The notes under the pieces are model-generated. The model was not told the origin of the DNA. It was given only the letters and a program-made list of their open reading frames with translations, and ran no database searches. A DNA stretch of 64,000 bases from Nitrososphaerota archaeon (GTDB lineage Archaea; Thermoproteota; Nitrososphaeria; Nitrososphaerales; Nitrosopumilaceae), in NCBI GenBank assembly GCA_028867275.1, contig JAGWGU010000001.1, positions 119,767 through 183,766 of the forward strand. Direction: 5' to 3'. Both the position numbers and the translations under genes were made by a program. The first letter of the stretch is position 1. Every line of letters starts with the position of its first letter. This document shows, piece by piece, positions 33,849 through 45,044 of the stretch.

Positions 33849-34448
33849 ATGAGCGCATGGGACGACGAATTTGATGAATGGATTAAGAGATTCTGGAAAA
33901 AACCAAGATTTGGTTTTGGATTTCCAGGTTTCAGAGACATGGATGACATGCAAAAAGAAATGGAACGAATGTTCCAAGAACACTTTAAGAAATTCCCAAA
34001 AGCACCAAAGGAACTAGTACGAGAATATGAGACTCCTGAAGGAGGTAAGGTAAGGGAAATTGGTCCAATCGTATATGGCTATAGCGCAACAATTGGTCCT
34101 GACGGCAAGCCTGTGATACGAGAATTTGGTAATGTCAAACCCTTTAGTCTTGAAGGGCCGAAACTCTCAGCAGAAACTGAACCATTAGCAGACATAATAA
34201 CTTCAGACAAAGAAATCAAAGTTGTTGTAGAGCTTCCAGGTGCAGAAAAACAAAACATTCAGGTAAACGCACATGATCATAGTGTAGAAATCTCTGCAGA
34301 AACTTCATCAAGAAAATATCACAAGGTAGTTGACATACCGACAGATGCAGACGCTGACACAGTCAAGTCAAGCTACAAAAATGGTATACTTGAGTTAGTC
34401 TTCCAAAAGAAGAAACAATCCAAGGGAAGATCAATCCAAGTAGAATAA
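33849..34448 (+). CDS. hsp20: Small heat shock protein Hsp20 (199 aa)
   Basis: Alpha-crystallin-domain chaperone. A long N-terminal arm of about 105 residues is rich in F, K, G and P (KKPRFGFGFPGFRDMDDMQKE). The alpha-crystallin domain runs from about 113 to 190 (DKEIKVVVELPGAEKQNIQV ... SYKNGILELVFQKKK), and the tail is basic. The segment VREYETPEGGKVREIGPIVYGYS is typical of archaeal Hsp20 with an extended arm. A TATA-like TTAAATAAG at 33817 fits a leaderless start. Its neighbour CDC48 suggests joint work in protein quality control. Confidence 0.92.
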   Translation: MSAWDDEFDEWIKRFWKKPRFGFGFPGFRDMDDMQKEMERMFQEHFKKFPKAPKELVREYETPEGGKVREIGPIVYGYSATIGPDGKPVIREFGNVKPFSLEGPKLSAETEPLADIITSDKEIKVVVELPGAEKQNIQVNAHDHSVEISAETSSRKYHKVVDIPTDADADTVKSSYKNGILELVFQKKKQSKGRSIQVE

Positions 34449-34535
34449 CTCTAAATTTTTATTTTCACCTTTCAAAATCTAGATTTTCATAAATGATAAA
34501 CTGCTACTAATATATTAAATACTCCAGACTAGTGA

Positions 34536-36785
<2,250 letters not shown>

Positions 36786-36854
36786 TTATTTTCTATGTTG
36801 ATTTTGTCTCAATTTAGAACTTATTAGATAAATCACGCAGATTGAAATCCATAC

Positions 36855-37364
36855 CTAAAAATGAAATCTTCGTGATACTACAATAATGCCAATTGTTGAT
36901 ATTGTAATGATCATTCCTGCAAGTGGACCAAATTCTGGGATTGCCTGGTTTGGATTTGTTTGATTCATACTTGTCTGATTTCTAACTTGTTGCGACTCAA
37001 GTCCTGTGAACTCAAATGTTGTCTTGGCAGTTCTATCAGTGCTTGCATACGTTACATCGATTTCATATGAACCAGCAGATGTCCAAAGGTTTCCGCCAGC
37101 AACTGCTTGAGTGGAATAAGTGTTGTCAGGATTTGGATTTACTTGACCAATGAATACTATATGTTGTAATGAATCTTTGATTACTACGGATATGGGCACA
37201 TTGAGCTGCTCTAACACCTTTCCAGAAATTATGATTGTAGATCCATCTGAGTACGTTGTCTTATCAGTTGTCACTGTTATTGCATCTGAACTGGTCTGAC
37301 CATAGGCTGGGAATAATAAAACAGCACTACATAAAACTAATGCAATTAATGACTTAATCTGCAA
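36855..37364 (-). CDS. Secreted protein with PEFG-CTERM sorting signal (169 aa)
   Basis: Surface protein of unknown role. The signal peptide spans about residues 1-22 (LIALVLCSAVLLFPAYGQ), followed by one Ig-like domain (AITVTTDKTTYSDGSTIIIS through YASTDRTAKTTFEFTG) and an Asn/Gln-rich linker (NQTSMNQTNPNQ). The C-terminal tripartite signal IPEFGPLAG plus a hydrophobic helix plus RRFHF is the PEFG-CTERM type known from Thaumarchaeota and thought to be processed by an archaeosortase. The start is TTG at 37364 with a minus-strand TATA-like CTTAAATAAC about 27 nt upstream. Confidence 0.85.
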   Translation of the reverse strand: MQIKSLIALVLCSAVLLFPAYGQTSSDAITVTTDKTTYSDGSTIIISGKVLEQLNVPISVVIKDSLQHIVFIGQVNPNPDNTYSTQAVAGGNLWTSAGSYEIDVTYASTDRTAKTTFEFTGLESQQVRNQTSMNQTNPNQAIPEFGPLAGMIITISTIGIIVVSRRFHF

Positions 37365-37433
37365 TACTTAGAACATGATTTGTTGTTATTTAAGATTCTC
37401 GTTTGAAAGAAAAGGTGTGATCAGTTTTGAAAT

Positions 37434-38189
37434 CTATCCCATTAGTAGTTTAATTGTAAGACTGATCCCTGCTGCTCCGACAACTCCTCCAACTATTATC
37501 CTTAATTTGTCATGATCGAACTTGAATGCTCCAAGTTTGGAACCAATTATTCCGCCTACAAGTACTGTAACTGCAAGAGGTATGAGAAGAGAAATGTTTG
37601 GGACACTTTTGATGGAATGTCCAATTAGGCCTGCAATCGAATTTGTTACTATAAACAGGCTTGCAGTGGCTGCAGTCTTCTTCGTATCTGAAATTCCGGT
37701 CAAGATCAATAGTGGGGACAACCATATTCCCCCTCCAATCCCTACAAGTCCTGCAAGTGTTCCAAGTCCTGCACCTGTGGGAACAGAAACTGCGAGCAAT
37801 TGTTTTTGATTAAGATTTATTCGTTTTACTTTGTTTGGCTGACTCTCTATTTTTTTTATTCCAGATATGAGGAGAGCAACAGATGCGGTAAAGAGGGCAA
37901 TTATGAAAATAATAGACAAGTTATTTTGAGGTAGTTGCACTGTTCCCGCAAAAAAGGCAAATGGTATGGATGTCAAGAAAGGTAATGCAAATCTCAAGGA
38001 GAGATGACCAGCCCTTGTAAAATTAAACAGCGCAATTCCTGCTACTATTATGTTAAGTACAAGTGAAATTGGAGGTACTAGAACAAGACTAGTCCCTGCA
38101 AGAACTAGTATTGCAATATAACTACTTCCTCCTCCAAAGCCTACGCTCGAATAAATGAAGCTAATTCCAAAAAATACTGGTATTAGCAA
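37434..38189 (-). CDS. TauE/SafE family permease (251 aa)
   Basis: Membrane permease of the sulfite exporter TauE/SafE family (eight predicted helices in two repeats). The repeat signature is seen as GFGGGSSYIAILVLAGTS near the N-terminus and GIGGGIWLSPLLILTG in the second half. Substrates in the family are small anions (sulfite, sulfoacetate, others); this one is unassigned. It lies 14 bp downstream of the MoaC-MoaB gene and so appears to be the last gene of the molybdenum-cofactor run, which hints at an anion related to that pathway. Confidence 0.85.
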   Translation of the reverse strand: MLIPVFFGISFIYSSVGFGGGSSYIAILVLAGTSLVLVPPISLVLNIIVAGIALFNFTRAGHLSLRFALPFLTSIPFAFFAGTVQLPQNNLSIIFIIALFTASVALLISGIKKIESQPNKVKRINLNQKQLLAVSVPTGAGLGTLAGLVGIGGGIWLSPLLILTGISDTKKTAATASLFIVTNSIAGLIGHSIKSVPNISLLIPLAVTVLVGGIIGSKLGAFKFDHDKLRIIVGGVVGAAGISLTIKLLMG

Positions 38190-38203
38190 AAATAATATCT
38201 CAA

Positions 38204-39118
38204 TTAATGTCCATAACCGCCTAACATCTTGTATATGTGTAATAGTCCTGGAAATAACGCTTCAAATGACTCTGAAACTGCCTTAGTACTGCCCGGCATA
38301 TTTACGACAAGTGTGTTGCCTCTAACACCTGAGATTCCTCTAGATAACATAGATAGAGGTGTTCTTCTTTGACCATATGTTCTCATAGCCTCTGATAATC
38401 CTTGCATCTCTTTTTCTATGATGTTTCTAGTAGCCTCTGGGGTAACATCTCTTGGACCAATTCCTGTTCCTCCAGTTGTTATGACAAGATCAACTTTGAG
38501 TTCATCACAAAATTTTGCAAGACTTGATTCTATTGAACTCAAATCATCTGCAACAACAGCATACTCTGATATCTCAAAACCATTTTTCTTTAATGTCTCA
38601 ACAGCTAATTTGCCAGACTTGTCTTCTCGGGTACCTTGCGAGGTAGAATCACTTATCACAAGAACTGCAGCTCGAAGTTTCTTGCCGCCTTTTTCTGAAA
38701 TACCCTTTATACCACCGCTCTTTTCAAGAAGTTTTATTGATTCGATTGATAAGTTGTCATCTACCGGTTTGAGCATGTCATAAATTGTAAGAGCAGCAAT
38801 TGAAGCAGCTGTCAATGATTCCATCTCTACCCCTGTCTTCCAAACCGTCTTTGTCTCCACTCTAACTTCAATGGAACTTTCTTTCAATTCAATGTCTACT
38901 TTGACATTGTCAATTGGAATTGAATGACAATATGGTAATAGATCCCATGTCTTCTTTGCGGCCATGGTTGCAGCAATCTTTGCAGTTTCGATGATATCGC
39001 CTTTTGGGGACCTTCCTTCTTTTACAAGTTGTATTGATTCAGGTGAAGTTTTCACTATTGCCAATGCAACGGCTCGTCGTAATGTGTCTGGCTTGTTTGC
39101 TACGTCAAACATTCCCAT
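38204..39118 (-). CDS. moaCB: MoaC-MoaB fusion, molybdenum cofactor synthesis (304 aa)
   Basis: Residues 1-150 are MoaC (cyclic pyranopterin monophosphate synthase): LLPYCHSIPIDNVKVDIEL and KTGVEMESLTAASIAALTIYDMLK carry the catalytic His and Lys surroundings. Residues about 152-304 are MoaB/MogA-like (molybdopterin adenylyltransferase): VLVISDSTSQGTREDKSG and LVITTGGTGIGPRDVTPEAT. The two steps are not consecutive in the pathway (MoaDE acts between them), so the fusion probably serves co-expression or scaffolding. It lies within a run of moa genes, 6 bp after moaDE. Confidence 0.95.
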   Translation of the reverse strand: MGMFDVANKPDTLRRAVALAIVKTSPESIQLVKEGRSPKGDIIETAKIAATMAAKKTWDLLPYCHSIPIDNVKVDIELKESSIEVRVETKTVWKTGVEMESLTAASIAALTIYDMLKPVDDNLSIESIKLLEKSGGIKGISEKGGKKLRAAVLVISDSTSQGTREDKSGKLAVETLKKNGFEISEYAVVADDLSSIESSLAKFCDELKVDLVITTGGTGIGPRDVTPEATRNIIEKEMQGLSEAMRTYGQRRTPLSMLSRGISGVRGNTLVVNMPGSTKAVSESFEALFPGLLHIYKMLGGYGH

Positions 39119-39124
39119 GTCTAA

Positions 39125-39796
39125 TCACTTGGTTTGGACCCAATGCTGCCCAATCACAGTTTTTTCTTTTTTCCATATTGGTACTTTGATCTTTATTGCA
39201 TCTATAGTATACCTACATGCTTCAAAAGCATCCTTTCGATGCTCTGTTGATATTGAAACTGCCACACTCACATCTCCGATTTTCAGATCCCCTATTCTGT
39301 GTATTGCAATGAATTTTTTTATATCCCATTTTTTAAGAACCTCGCTTTCTATCTCTAAGAGAACTGACTCTGACATCTCTTTGTATGCTTCATAATGTAT
39401 GCCTGAGACGACTTGTCCATCATTGTGGTCTCTCACAGTACCCAGAAATAGAGTAGTTGCACCTGCAGACTCGTCTTTGGAGTGTAATAATATGTCATTT
39501 AGGTCGATTGGTTTCTCGGTTATTGAGATCGTGCCACCGCTCACTGGAGGAAAGATTGCAATTTCATCATCGGCTGATAGCAAGGTGGAATCGTCAACTA
39601 CTTTGTGATTTACTGCATAAATTGCTTGGAATTTCTGAGATGACAATAGAGGATAATTATTTAACAGTATTTTTTTTAGGTCAGATATAGTCGCATGTTT
39701 TTCAATTTCAAATGAGACTTCGCTTTTTCCAACTATTTCCTTGAATGATGCAAATAATTTCACCCTGATGATTTGTAGTTGCTTGTTTTGTGTCAT
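39125..39796 (-). CDS. moaDE: MoaD-MoaE fusion, molybdopterin synthase (223 aa)
   Basis: Residues 10-88 are MoaD, a beta-grasp sulfur carrier ending in PPVSGG (Gly87-Gly88). Residues 91-223 are MoaE, with GATTLFLGTVRDHNDGQ, HYEAYKEMSES, IHRIGDLKIGDVSV and KVPIWKKE (catalytic Lys region). In separate proteins the MoaD C-terminal Gly is adenylated and thiocarboxylated, so here the polypeptide would have to be cut after GG; post-translational cleavage is known for the MoaX fusion of Mycobacterium tuberculosis. It lies between moaA and moaCB in the operon. Confidence 0.95.
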   Translation of the reverse strand: MTQNKQLQIIRVKLFASFKEIVGKSEVSFEIEKHATISDLKKILLNNYPLLSSQKFQAIYAVNHKVVDDSTLLSADDEIAIFPPVSGGTISITEKPIDLNDILLHSKDESAGATTLFLGTVRDHNDGQVVSGIHYEAYKEMSESVLLEIESEVLKKWDIKKFIAIHRIGDLKIGDVSVAVSISTEHRKDAFEACRYTIDAIKIKVPIWKKEKTVIGQHWVQTK

Positions 39797-39797
39797 G

Positions 39798-40835
39798 TCA
39801 TCCTCCTATAGTGTGCATCAAATTCAATTTTGGCTTTAACTGATCAGATCTGATTAATTTTATTATGCCCTCTGGCTTGCCTTGCATTGCTTCCAAAATG
39901 TGATTTAATATATAATCATCTGACTTGGTTGAACGCATTAAATTTTTGACGTCATTTCCAGGATTCTCAAAAAGACAAGTAAGAAATCGCCCATCGGACG
40001 TTATTCTTACTCTGTCACAGTTTCCGCAAAATGGTTCTGTAATTGATGGAATGAATCCCAACATTCCAATTCCATCCCTGAATTGATAAATCGAAGCAGG
40101 TTCGGAATTATTTTGAGAAATAGGTTGTAATTCTATCCTTGTATTTTTGCTTATTGTATCCATTATCTCTTTTTTTGTCACTACCAGATCCCTTTTCCAT
40201 ATTCCTGTACCATCAAGCGGCATGAATTCAATAAATCGAACCAAGTTGTTAGTATCTCTTGCAAATCTTGCAAAATCTAAAATCTCATCATCATTCTGTC
40301 CTCTTATGATCACAGTGTTGACCTTTACTTTTAGTCCAATCTTGTTTGCATCTTTTATGGATTTTAGTATCTTTTCCAGACCTTCTGTTCCACTAATCTT
40401 TTTGAATACATCTGGCCTGAAGGTATCCAAGCTTATGTTTACGCTTGTCAGTCCTGCTTCTCTCAGCTGCTTGGCTTTTTGTGAAAATAGCAATCCGTTT
40501 GTAGTCATGCTAATTGATTTTAGACCATCAATTTTGGCTAATTTTGCAACCAATTTTTCAATATCTGCTCTTAACAATGGCTCTCCTCCAGTGATTCTGA
40601 CTTTTTCTATGCCTAGTTTGACAAAAATACGTACTAGTCTTTCTATCTCCTCATATGTCAAAATGTCTGAGCGGTCAAACCATTTGTCATTTCCTTGAGG
40701 CATACAGTACATGCACCGTAGATTGCACCTATCAGTAACTGATATTCTTAATTTTTTTGCAGTTCTTCCAAATGAGTCTTGAAGACTAGGTTGTATGTTA
40801 TTTTCAGAAAGTTTTGTTGTATGATTAATTTTCAA
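39798..40835 (-). CDS. moaA: GTP 3',8-cyclase MoaA (345 aa)
   Basis: Radical SAM enzyme of the first Moco step, converting GTP to 3',8-cyclo-GTP. The N-terminal cluster is DRCNLRCMYCMPQG (CxxxCxxC), the C-terminal cluster FCGNCDRVRITSDGRFLTCLF. The C-terminal Gly-Gly (HTIGG), needed for activity in the family, is present. Its start overlaps the moeA end by 4 bp and its stop lies 1 bp before the moaDE start, so translation is coupled. It precedes MoaC in the pathway. Confidence 0.97.
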   Translation of the reverse strand: MKINHTTKLSENNIQPSLQDSFGRTAKKLRISVTDRCNLRCMYCMPQGNDKWFDRSDILTYEEIERLVRIFVKLGIEKVRITGGEPLLRADIEKLVAKLAKIDGLKSISMTTNGLLFSQKAKQLREAGLTSVNISLDTFRPDVFKKISGTEGLEKILKSIKDANKIGLKVKVNTVIIRGQNDDEILDFARFARDTNNLVRFIEFMPLDGTGIWKRDLVVTKKEIMDTISKNTRIELQPISQNNSEPASIYQFRDGIGMLGFIPSITEPFCGNCDRVRITSDGRFLTCLFENPGNDVKNLMRSTKSDDYILNHILEAMQGKPEGIIKLIRSDQLKPKLNLMHTIGG

Positions 40836-42127
40836 TCAAGTCCTCCTACCTGTCTCATAGTTATCACTTGAATTCTTTCGCCTTTCTTAATTATTGACTT
40901 GTTATCCAATATTGCAAAACCATTTGATTTGGTCAATGTTGAAAGTAATGAAGCACCTGTTGCACTAATTGGTTCTGCATAATGTTTGAAATTATTTCCT
41001 TGTTTTTTCTTATCCAGTTTTACTCTGAGAAACGTTCTCATTCCTTGATGTAATTTTAGAGTCTTTGTGATTATCGCATCAATTGTGGTTACATGACTAT
41101 CTGATGTTTTTAATAATTTCATTATCAGGGGCCTTGCAAAAGTAAAAAATGCAAAATATGCTGATACTGGATAGCCCGGAGCTGAAATTATGGGTGTCTT
41201 GTTTATGATTGAAAGTGCAGTAGGAGATCCTGGCCGCATTGCTATCCCATGAACTATAACTCCGGGACGACCCGTTTCATTAATCACCTCAGGTACAAAG
41301 TCCTTTGAACCAACAGACGTACCTCCGGAAATAATCACAATGTCATAACAGAGTGCGCTCTTTAATCTTCTCTGAATACTTTTTTTATCATCTGGGCATA
41401 TACCAAGATCTACAACTTCACCGCCTGATTCCTTGACCAAAGAAGAGAGCATGTATCTGTTACTTTCATAAATGGATGACTCTGTAAGCCTAGAGCCTGG
41501 CTCGACAAGCTCATTGCCTGTTGAAAAAATTGCAACTCGGGGTTTTCGATAAACTGGTATCTTGTTTACTCCTACTGATGACATTATTGCAATATCCTGT
41601 GAGGTCAAAAGCGTCCCTTTTTTGATTAGAATTTGTCCTTTCTGAACATCCTCCCCTACATGTGCAACGTTTTTTCCATACTCTACCTGTTTGAATATCT
41701 GAACTCTATCCGAATCTGCTGATGTATTTTCCACCATCGCCACCGAGTCTGCCCCTTTTGGCATTTTTGCGCCTGTAGCAATGGCCATTGCAGTTCCGGG
41801 TCGTACTTTTAACCCAGATTTCTCACCCGCATTTAATCTTCCTATCATCTTCAACAAAGCTGGGTTGGTTTGAGATGCACCCGTGGTATTTTTGGATATG
41901 ACGGCATATCCATCCATTGCTGCTCTCTTGAAAGGCGGTACATCTAACGGGCTTTTAAAATCAAACACAAGAACTCTGTTTAGTGAATCAATCACTGGAA
42001 CAATTTCAGATTGTAAATTGATCTTTAATTTGTCAACTGCTGAAAAGAACTTGAAACTTGCCTTACTTACTTGCTCGTATTTTTTAAAGCCTTTTGAAAT
42101 CTCTTTTTGATGTTTATGGTCTTTCAT
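40832..42127 (-). CDS. moeA: Molybdopterin molybdotransferase MoeA (431 aa)
   Basis: Inserts molybdate into adenylylated molybdopterin. Motifs: DVPPFKRAAMDGYAV in domain I, MAIATGAKMPKGADSVAMVE, VAIFSTGNELVEPGS, and the MPT-binding IISGGTSVGSKDFVPEV, then GIAMRPGSPTALS. Extra N-terminal residues (about 1-25, very basic) precede the usual start. The C-terminal domain IV is present (ISATGASLLSTLTKSNGFAIL). It lies 27 bp after the Fdh-like gene and overlaps moaA. Confidence 0.95.
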   Translation of the reverse strand: MKDHKHQKEISKGFKKYEQVSKASFKFFSAVDKLKINLQSEIVPVIDSLNRVLVFDFKSPLDVPPFKRAAMDGYAVISKNTTGASQTNPALLKMIGRLNAGEKSGLKVRPGTAMAIATGAKMPKGADSVAMVENTSADSDRVQIFKQVEYGKNVAHVGEDVQKGQILIKKGTLLTSQDIAIMSSVGVNKIPVYRKPRVAIFSTGNELVEPGSRLTESSIYESNRYMLSSLVKESGGEVVDLGICPDDKKSIQRRLKSALCYDIVIISGGTSVGSKDFVPEVINETGRPGVIVHGIAMRPGSPTALSIINKTPIISAPGYPVSAYFAFFTFARPLIMKLLKTSDSHVTTIDAIITKTLKLHQGMRTFLRVKLDKKKQGNNFKHYAEPISATGASLLSTLTKSNGFAILDNKSIIKKGERIQVITMRQVGGLD

Positions 42128-42153
42128 TGTAATTCATATGCTCTCAAATTATT

Positions 42154-44175
42154 TCATACCTTTGATATGTTTACAGCGGTCCATTTGTAACATGGAGTAA
42201 GTGCCGTTTGATCAAGGCATCCCCCTGTCAGGTAGTTTACAATTCCTCCATGCATTGGTGCAAAGAACATGCCTTTTCTTAAAGTTGTAGTTATCTTTGC
42301 TTTTAAAACAATCTCTCCAAATCTAGAAGTAACTCTGACATCATCACCATCTTTTAACCCTAACTTGGATGCGTCATCAGGGTGAATATCGATGTAATTC
42401 ATGTCAACACCTGATACCAAAAGACTACTTGCTTGGCTAGTCATTATGTCTGTATTATAGCGTGTTACAACTCTCCCTGTTGTCAAAACATATGGATAAT
42501 CATCAGATGTTAATTGAACTGGTAAATATTCCACTGGTGTAAATCTTCCCATTCCGTCTGGTGTGTTAAATTTATCAGTAAAGAGAATCTCGACACTCTT
42601 TCCATTGACTAGGGGGTATCGCACATAATGGGTTTTTGCTAACTCTTCTTCCAAACCTGCATACGTTCCTATAATGCTGCAGATTTCATGAAATATCTCC
42701 ATTGGAGATGAATATGCAAGTTCTGGATAGCCAAGTGACTTGGCAAGGGCTACTAGTATCTCCCAATCAGGTTTAGTGTTTGCACTTGGCTCTGTTATTT
42801 TATTTCTCCACTGGACAAGCCTGTCCATATTGGTCATGGATCCTTCTCTTTCTAGCCATGTCGCAGTTGGAAGGATATAATGAGCATATTTTGCAGTCGC
42901 ACTCATGAATATATCTTGAACGACTAGTAGATCAAGTGAAGACAGAGCCCTCTCGGTCTTGGTTCTATCAGGAAGACTGTGAACAGGATTAAAACCCATT
43001 AGATACATTACTTTTAACTTTCCTTCAATTGCATCTGATATCATTTCCATCATAGTCAAACCTCTCTTACTTGAAATGCGGAACTGCCATTTTTCCTCAA
43101 TTGACTTTATGTTCTCATCTGTTATCGGAAGACCTCCTGGTAAAAATTCAGATGAAGCACCAACATCTCCTGCTCCTTGAACATTTGCCTGACCTCGTAA
43201 TGGACAAACTCCAGCTCCCGGTTTTCCATAATTTCCAGTAAGCAAAGCCAAATTGATCAAAGCAGAAACATTTTCTGTACCTTGTGCTTGCTCAGTGATT
43301 CCTATACCACCAAGGATAAGTGATGCTCCTGATACTGCATACAGACGTGCAGCTTGTCGCACAAGTTCTGGCTTGACCTCCGTTATTTTTTCTACCTTCT
43401 CTGGGGTATAATTTTCTACACTTTTTGCTAATTGCTCATAACCAGAAGTTCGATTTTTAACAAACTCTTTGTTGGTAAGACCTTCACTGATTATCACGTT
43501 TGCCATTGCATTGAACAGTGCAATGTCTGTTCCAGGTGAAATCTTTAGGTGAATGTCTGCAAATTTTGAAAGTGACGGTCCTCTAGGATCAACATCAATG
43601 ACTTTGGCACCATTCTTTTTTGCATCTGTAACATATTGAGTCAATACTGGATGAGAATCTGTAAGACTAGAACCTACGAACATTAAAAGTTTGGAATCTT
43701 TCATTGTACTCATTATGTTACTTGCAGCACCAAAGCCAACTGTTTTTTTCAAGGCATGCAATGATGGTTGGTGACATAATCTTGCACAACTTTCTATGTT
43801 ATTAGTTCCGATGCGTCGTGCTAATTTTTGAATTAGGTAATTTTCCTCATTTGTGCAAAGACAACCTCCTGAAAATCCCACTGAATCCGGACCGTGCTGC
43901 GCTACAATGTTTTTGAGCTTTATTGCTATCTCCGATATTGCAGTATCCCATGAAATTTGTTCAAAGGATCCATCAGGTTTTCTTCTCATTGGGTCGGTTA
44001 ATCGCTTTTTTGAACCTAATATTTCTAGAGCGGAATAACCCTTAGCACAAAGATGTCCCCTGCTTACTGGGTGGTCTTTGGTTCCTGTTGCCTTGATTGG
44101 TCTCCCATCTGATAGCACGAGAGTTATGCCACATCCTACACCACAATAAGGACAAATGGTATCCTTGCTCTCCAT
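42154..44175 (-). CDS. Formate dehydrogenase-like molybdopterin oxidoreductase, catalytic subunit (673 aa)
   Basis: Mo/W-bis-MGD enzyme. The N-terminal 4Fe-4S cluster is CPYCGVGC plus HLC (C8, C11, C15, C43). The active-site segment is SCARLCHQPSLHAL with Cys134-His135, the Cys (not Sec) form of formate dehydrogenase H. The PLRGQANVQGAGDVGA segment carries the Arg that binds formate in FdhH. The C-terminal MGD-binding domain is complete (LTTGRVVTRYNTDIMT). No beta or gamma subunit or FdhD is nearby, so the electron partner is unknown (ferredoxin is possible). The first gene of the Moco run; a TTG at 44181 is an alternative start. Confidence 0.88.
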   Translation of the reverse strand: MESKDTICPYCGVGCGITLVLSDGRPIKATGTKDHPVSRGHLCAKGYSALEILGSKKRLTDPMRRKPDGSFEQISWDTAISEIAIKLKNIVAQHGPDSVGFSGGCLCTNEENYLIQKLARRIGTNNIESCARLCHQPSLHALKKTVGFGAASNIMSTMKDSKLLMFVGSSLTDSHPVLTQYVTDAKKNGAKVIDVDPRGPSLSKFADIHLKISPGTDIALFNAMANVIISEGLTNKEFVKNRTSGYEQLAKSVENYTPEKVEKITEVKPELVRQAARLYAVSGASLILGGIGITEQAQGTENVSALINLALLTGNYGKPGAGVCPLRGQANVQGAGDVGASSEFLPGGLPITDENIKSIEEKWQFRISSKRGLTMMEMISDAIEGKLKVMYLMGFNPVHSLPDRTKTERALSSLDLLVVQDIFMSATAKYAHYILPTATWLEREGSMTNMDRLVQWRNKITEPSANTKPDWEILVALAKSLGYPELAYSSPMEIFHEICSIIGTYAGLEEELAKTHYVRYPLVNGKSVEILFTDKFNTPDGMGRFTPVEYLPVQLTSDDYPYVLTTGRVVTRYNTDIMTSQASSLLVSGVDMNYIDIHPDDASKLGLKDGDDVRVTSRFGEIVLKAKITTTLRKGMFFAPMHGGIVNYLTGGCLDQTALTPCYKWTAVNISKV

Positions 44176-44311
44176 GTTCAATTCTTGATATAATGTTGCT
44201 AATAGGTTTGTTTTTACTTTTCATAATTGGGAACCAAGATGGTGAAAAAATAACGATCTAATTGGCTCTCATGACATAGACTTTAAAAATCCATCTTGAG
44301 ATATAATTGAG

Positions 44312-44932
44312 TTGCAAAGTGCCATAATACTTGCGGGTGGAAAAAGCACAAGGATGGGAATGAACAAAGCACTTGTAAATATTCTTGGCAAACCGTTACT
44401 TTCTTGGTCTGTGGATTCTCTTTCAAAGTTGGTTGATGACTTGGTTGTAGTAGCTAGAAACGACACCGATGCTAAACTTTATGAAAAAATATTATCTGGA
44501 AGAGCAAGACTCGTGATGGATGATTCTGAGCTTGAGGGACCTCTAGTAGGAATAATATCGGGATTTAAAGCTGCAAAATCTAATTATTGTTATGTTCATC
44601 CCATTGACTCACCAATAATAAAAAAAGAAGTAATTGAATATCTATTTCAACAGGCAAAGAATTTTGATGGTGCAGTTTGGAAGATACAAGATGATATGAT
44701 TGAACCCTTGCATGCAGTTTATCAGGTAAGTTCTGTTCTAGGAATATCTGAAAGAATACTACGGACCGGAAATACCAGTGCAAAAATTCTTTCCAAAGAA
44801 ATTACGTTGAACTATGTGAGTATTGAAACTCTACGTTCTCTGGACAAGGAGTTGATCTCATTATTTAACATAAACACACTTGGTGATGTAGAATTCATTG
44901 AAAACTATTTGAAAGCCAAGCCAGATGTATGA
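44312..44932 (+). CDS. mobA: Molybdenum cofactor guanylyltransferase-like protein (MobA), 206 aa
   Basis: Nucleotidyltransferase that adds GMP to Mo-molybdopterin. The N-terminal loop AIILAGGKSTRMGMNKAL is the MobA/GTP-binding pattern with the catalytic Lys, and the middle VHPIDSPIIKKEVIEYLF carries the metal-binding Asp in place of the usual DMP. The start is TTG at 44312, with a TATA-like TTTAAAAAT at 44282-44290. It is divergent from the Fdh-like gene, which needs bis-MGD, so the pairing supports the assignment. A generic MobA-like NTP transferase (for example FbiD/CofC-like) is a weaker alternative. Confidence 0.88.
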   Translation: MQSAIILAGGKSTRMGMNKALVNILGKPLLSWSVDSLSKLVDDLVVVARNDTDAKLYEKILSGRARLVMDDSELEGPLVGIISGFKAAKSNYCYVHPIDSPIIKKEVIEYLFQQAKNFDGAVWKIQDDMIEPLHAVYQVSSVLGISERILRTGNTSAKILSKEITLNYVSIETLRSLDKELISLFNINTLGDVEFIENYLKAKPDV

Positions 44933-45044
44933 TGCTTGATTGGTTTTTTACGTAGGTTGTTTTTATTCTCAACTTTGATTCTCAGCCATGATGGTCTTGC
45001 CTGATTTCTTATATGATCGAAAGGTCAATTGAATTGCATTACAT

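Noticed and set aside
40147..40698. 183-codon plus-strand open frame inside moaA
   Set aside because: Antisense to MoaA with intact radical SAM motifs; no plausible promoter or domain.
42154..44175. Selenocysteine at the formate dehydrogenase active site
   Set aside because: The active-site codon encodes Cys (SCARLCH), with no in-frame TGA.
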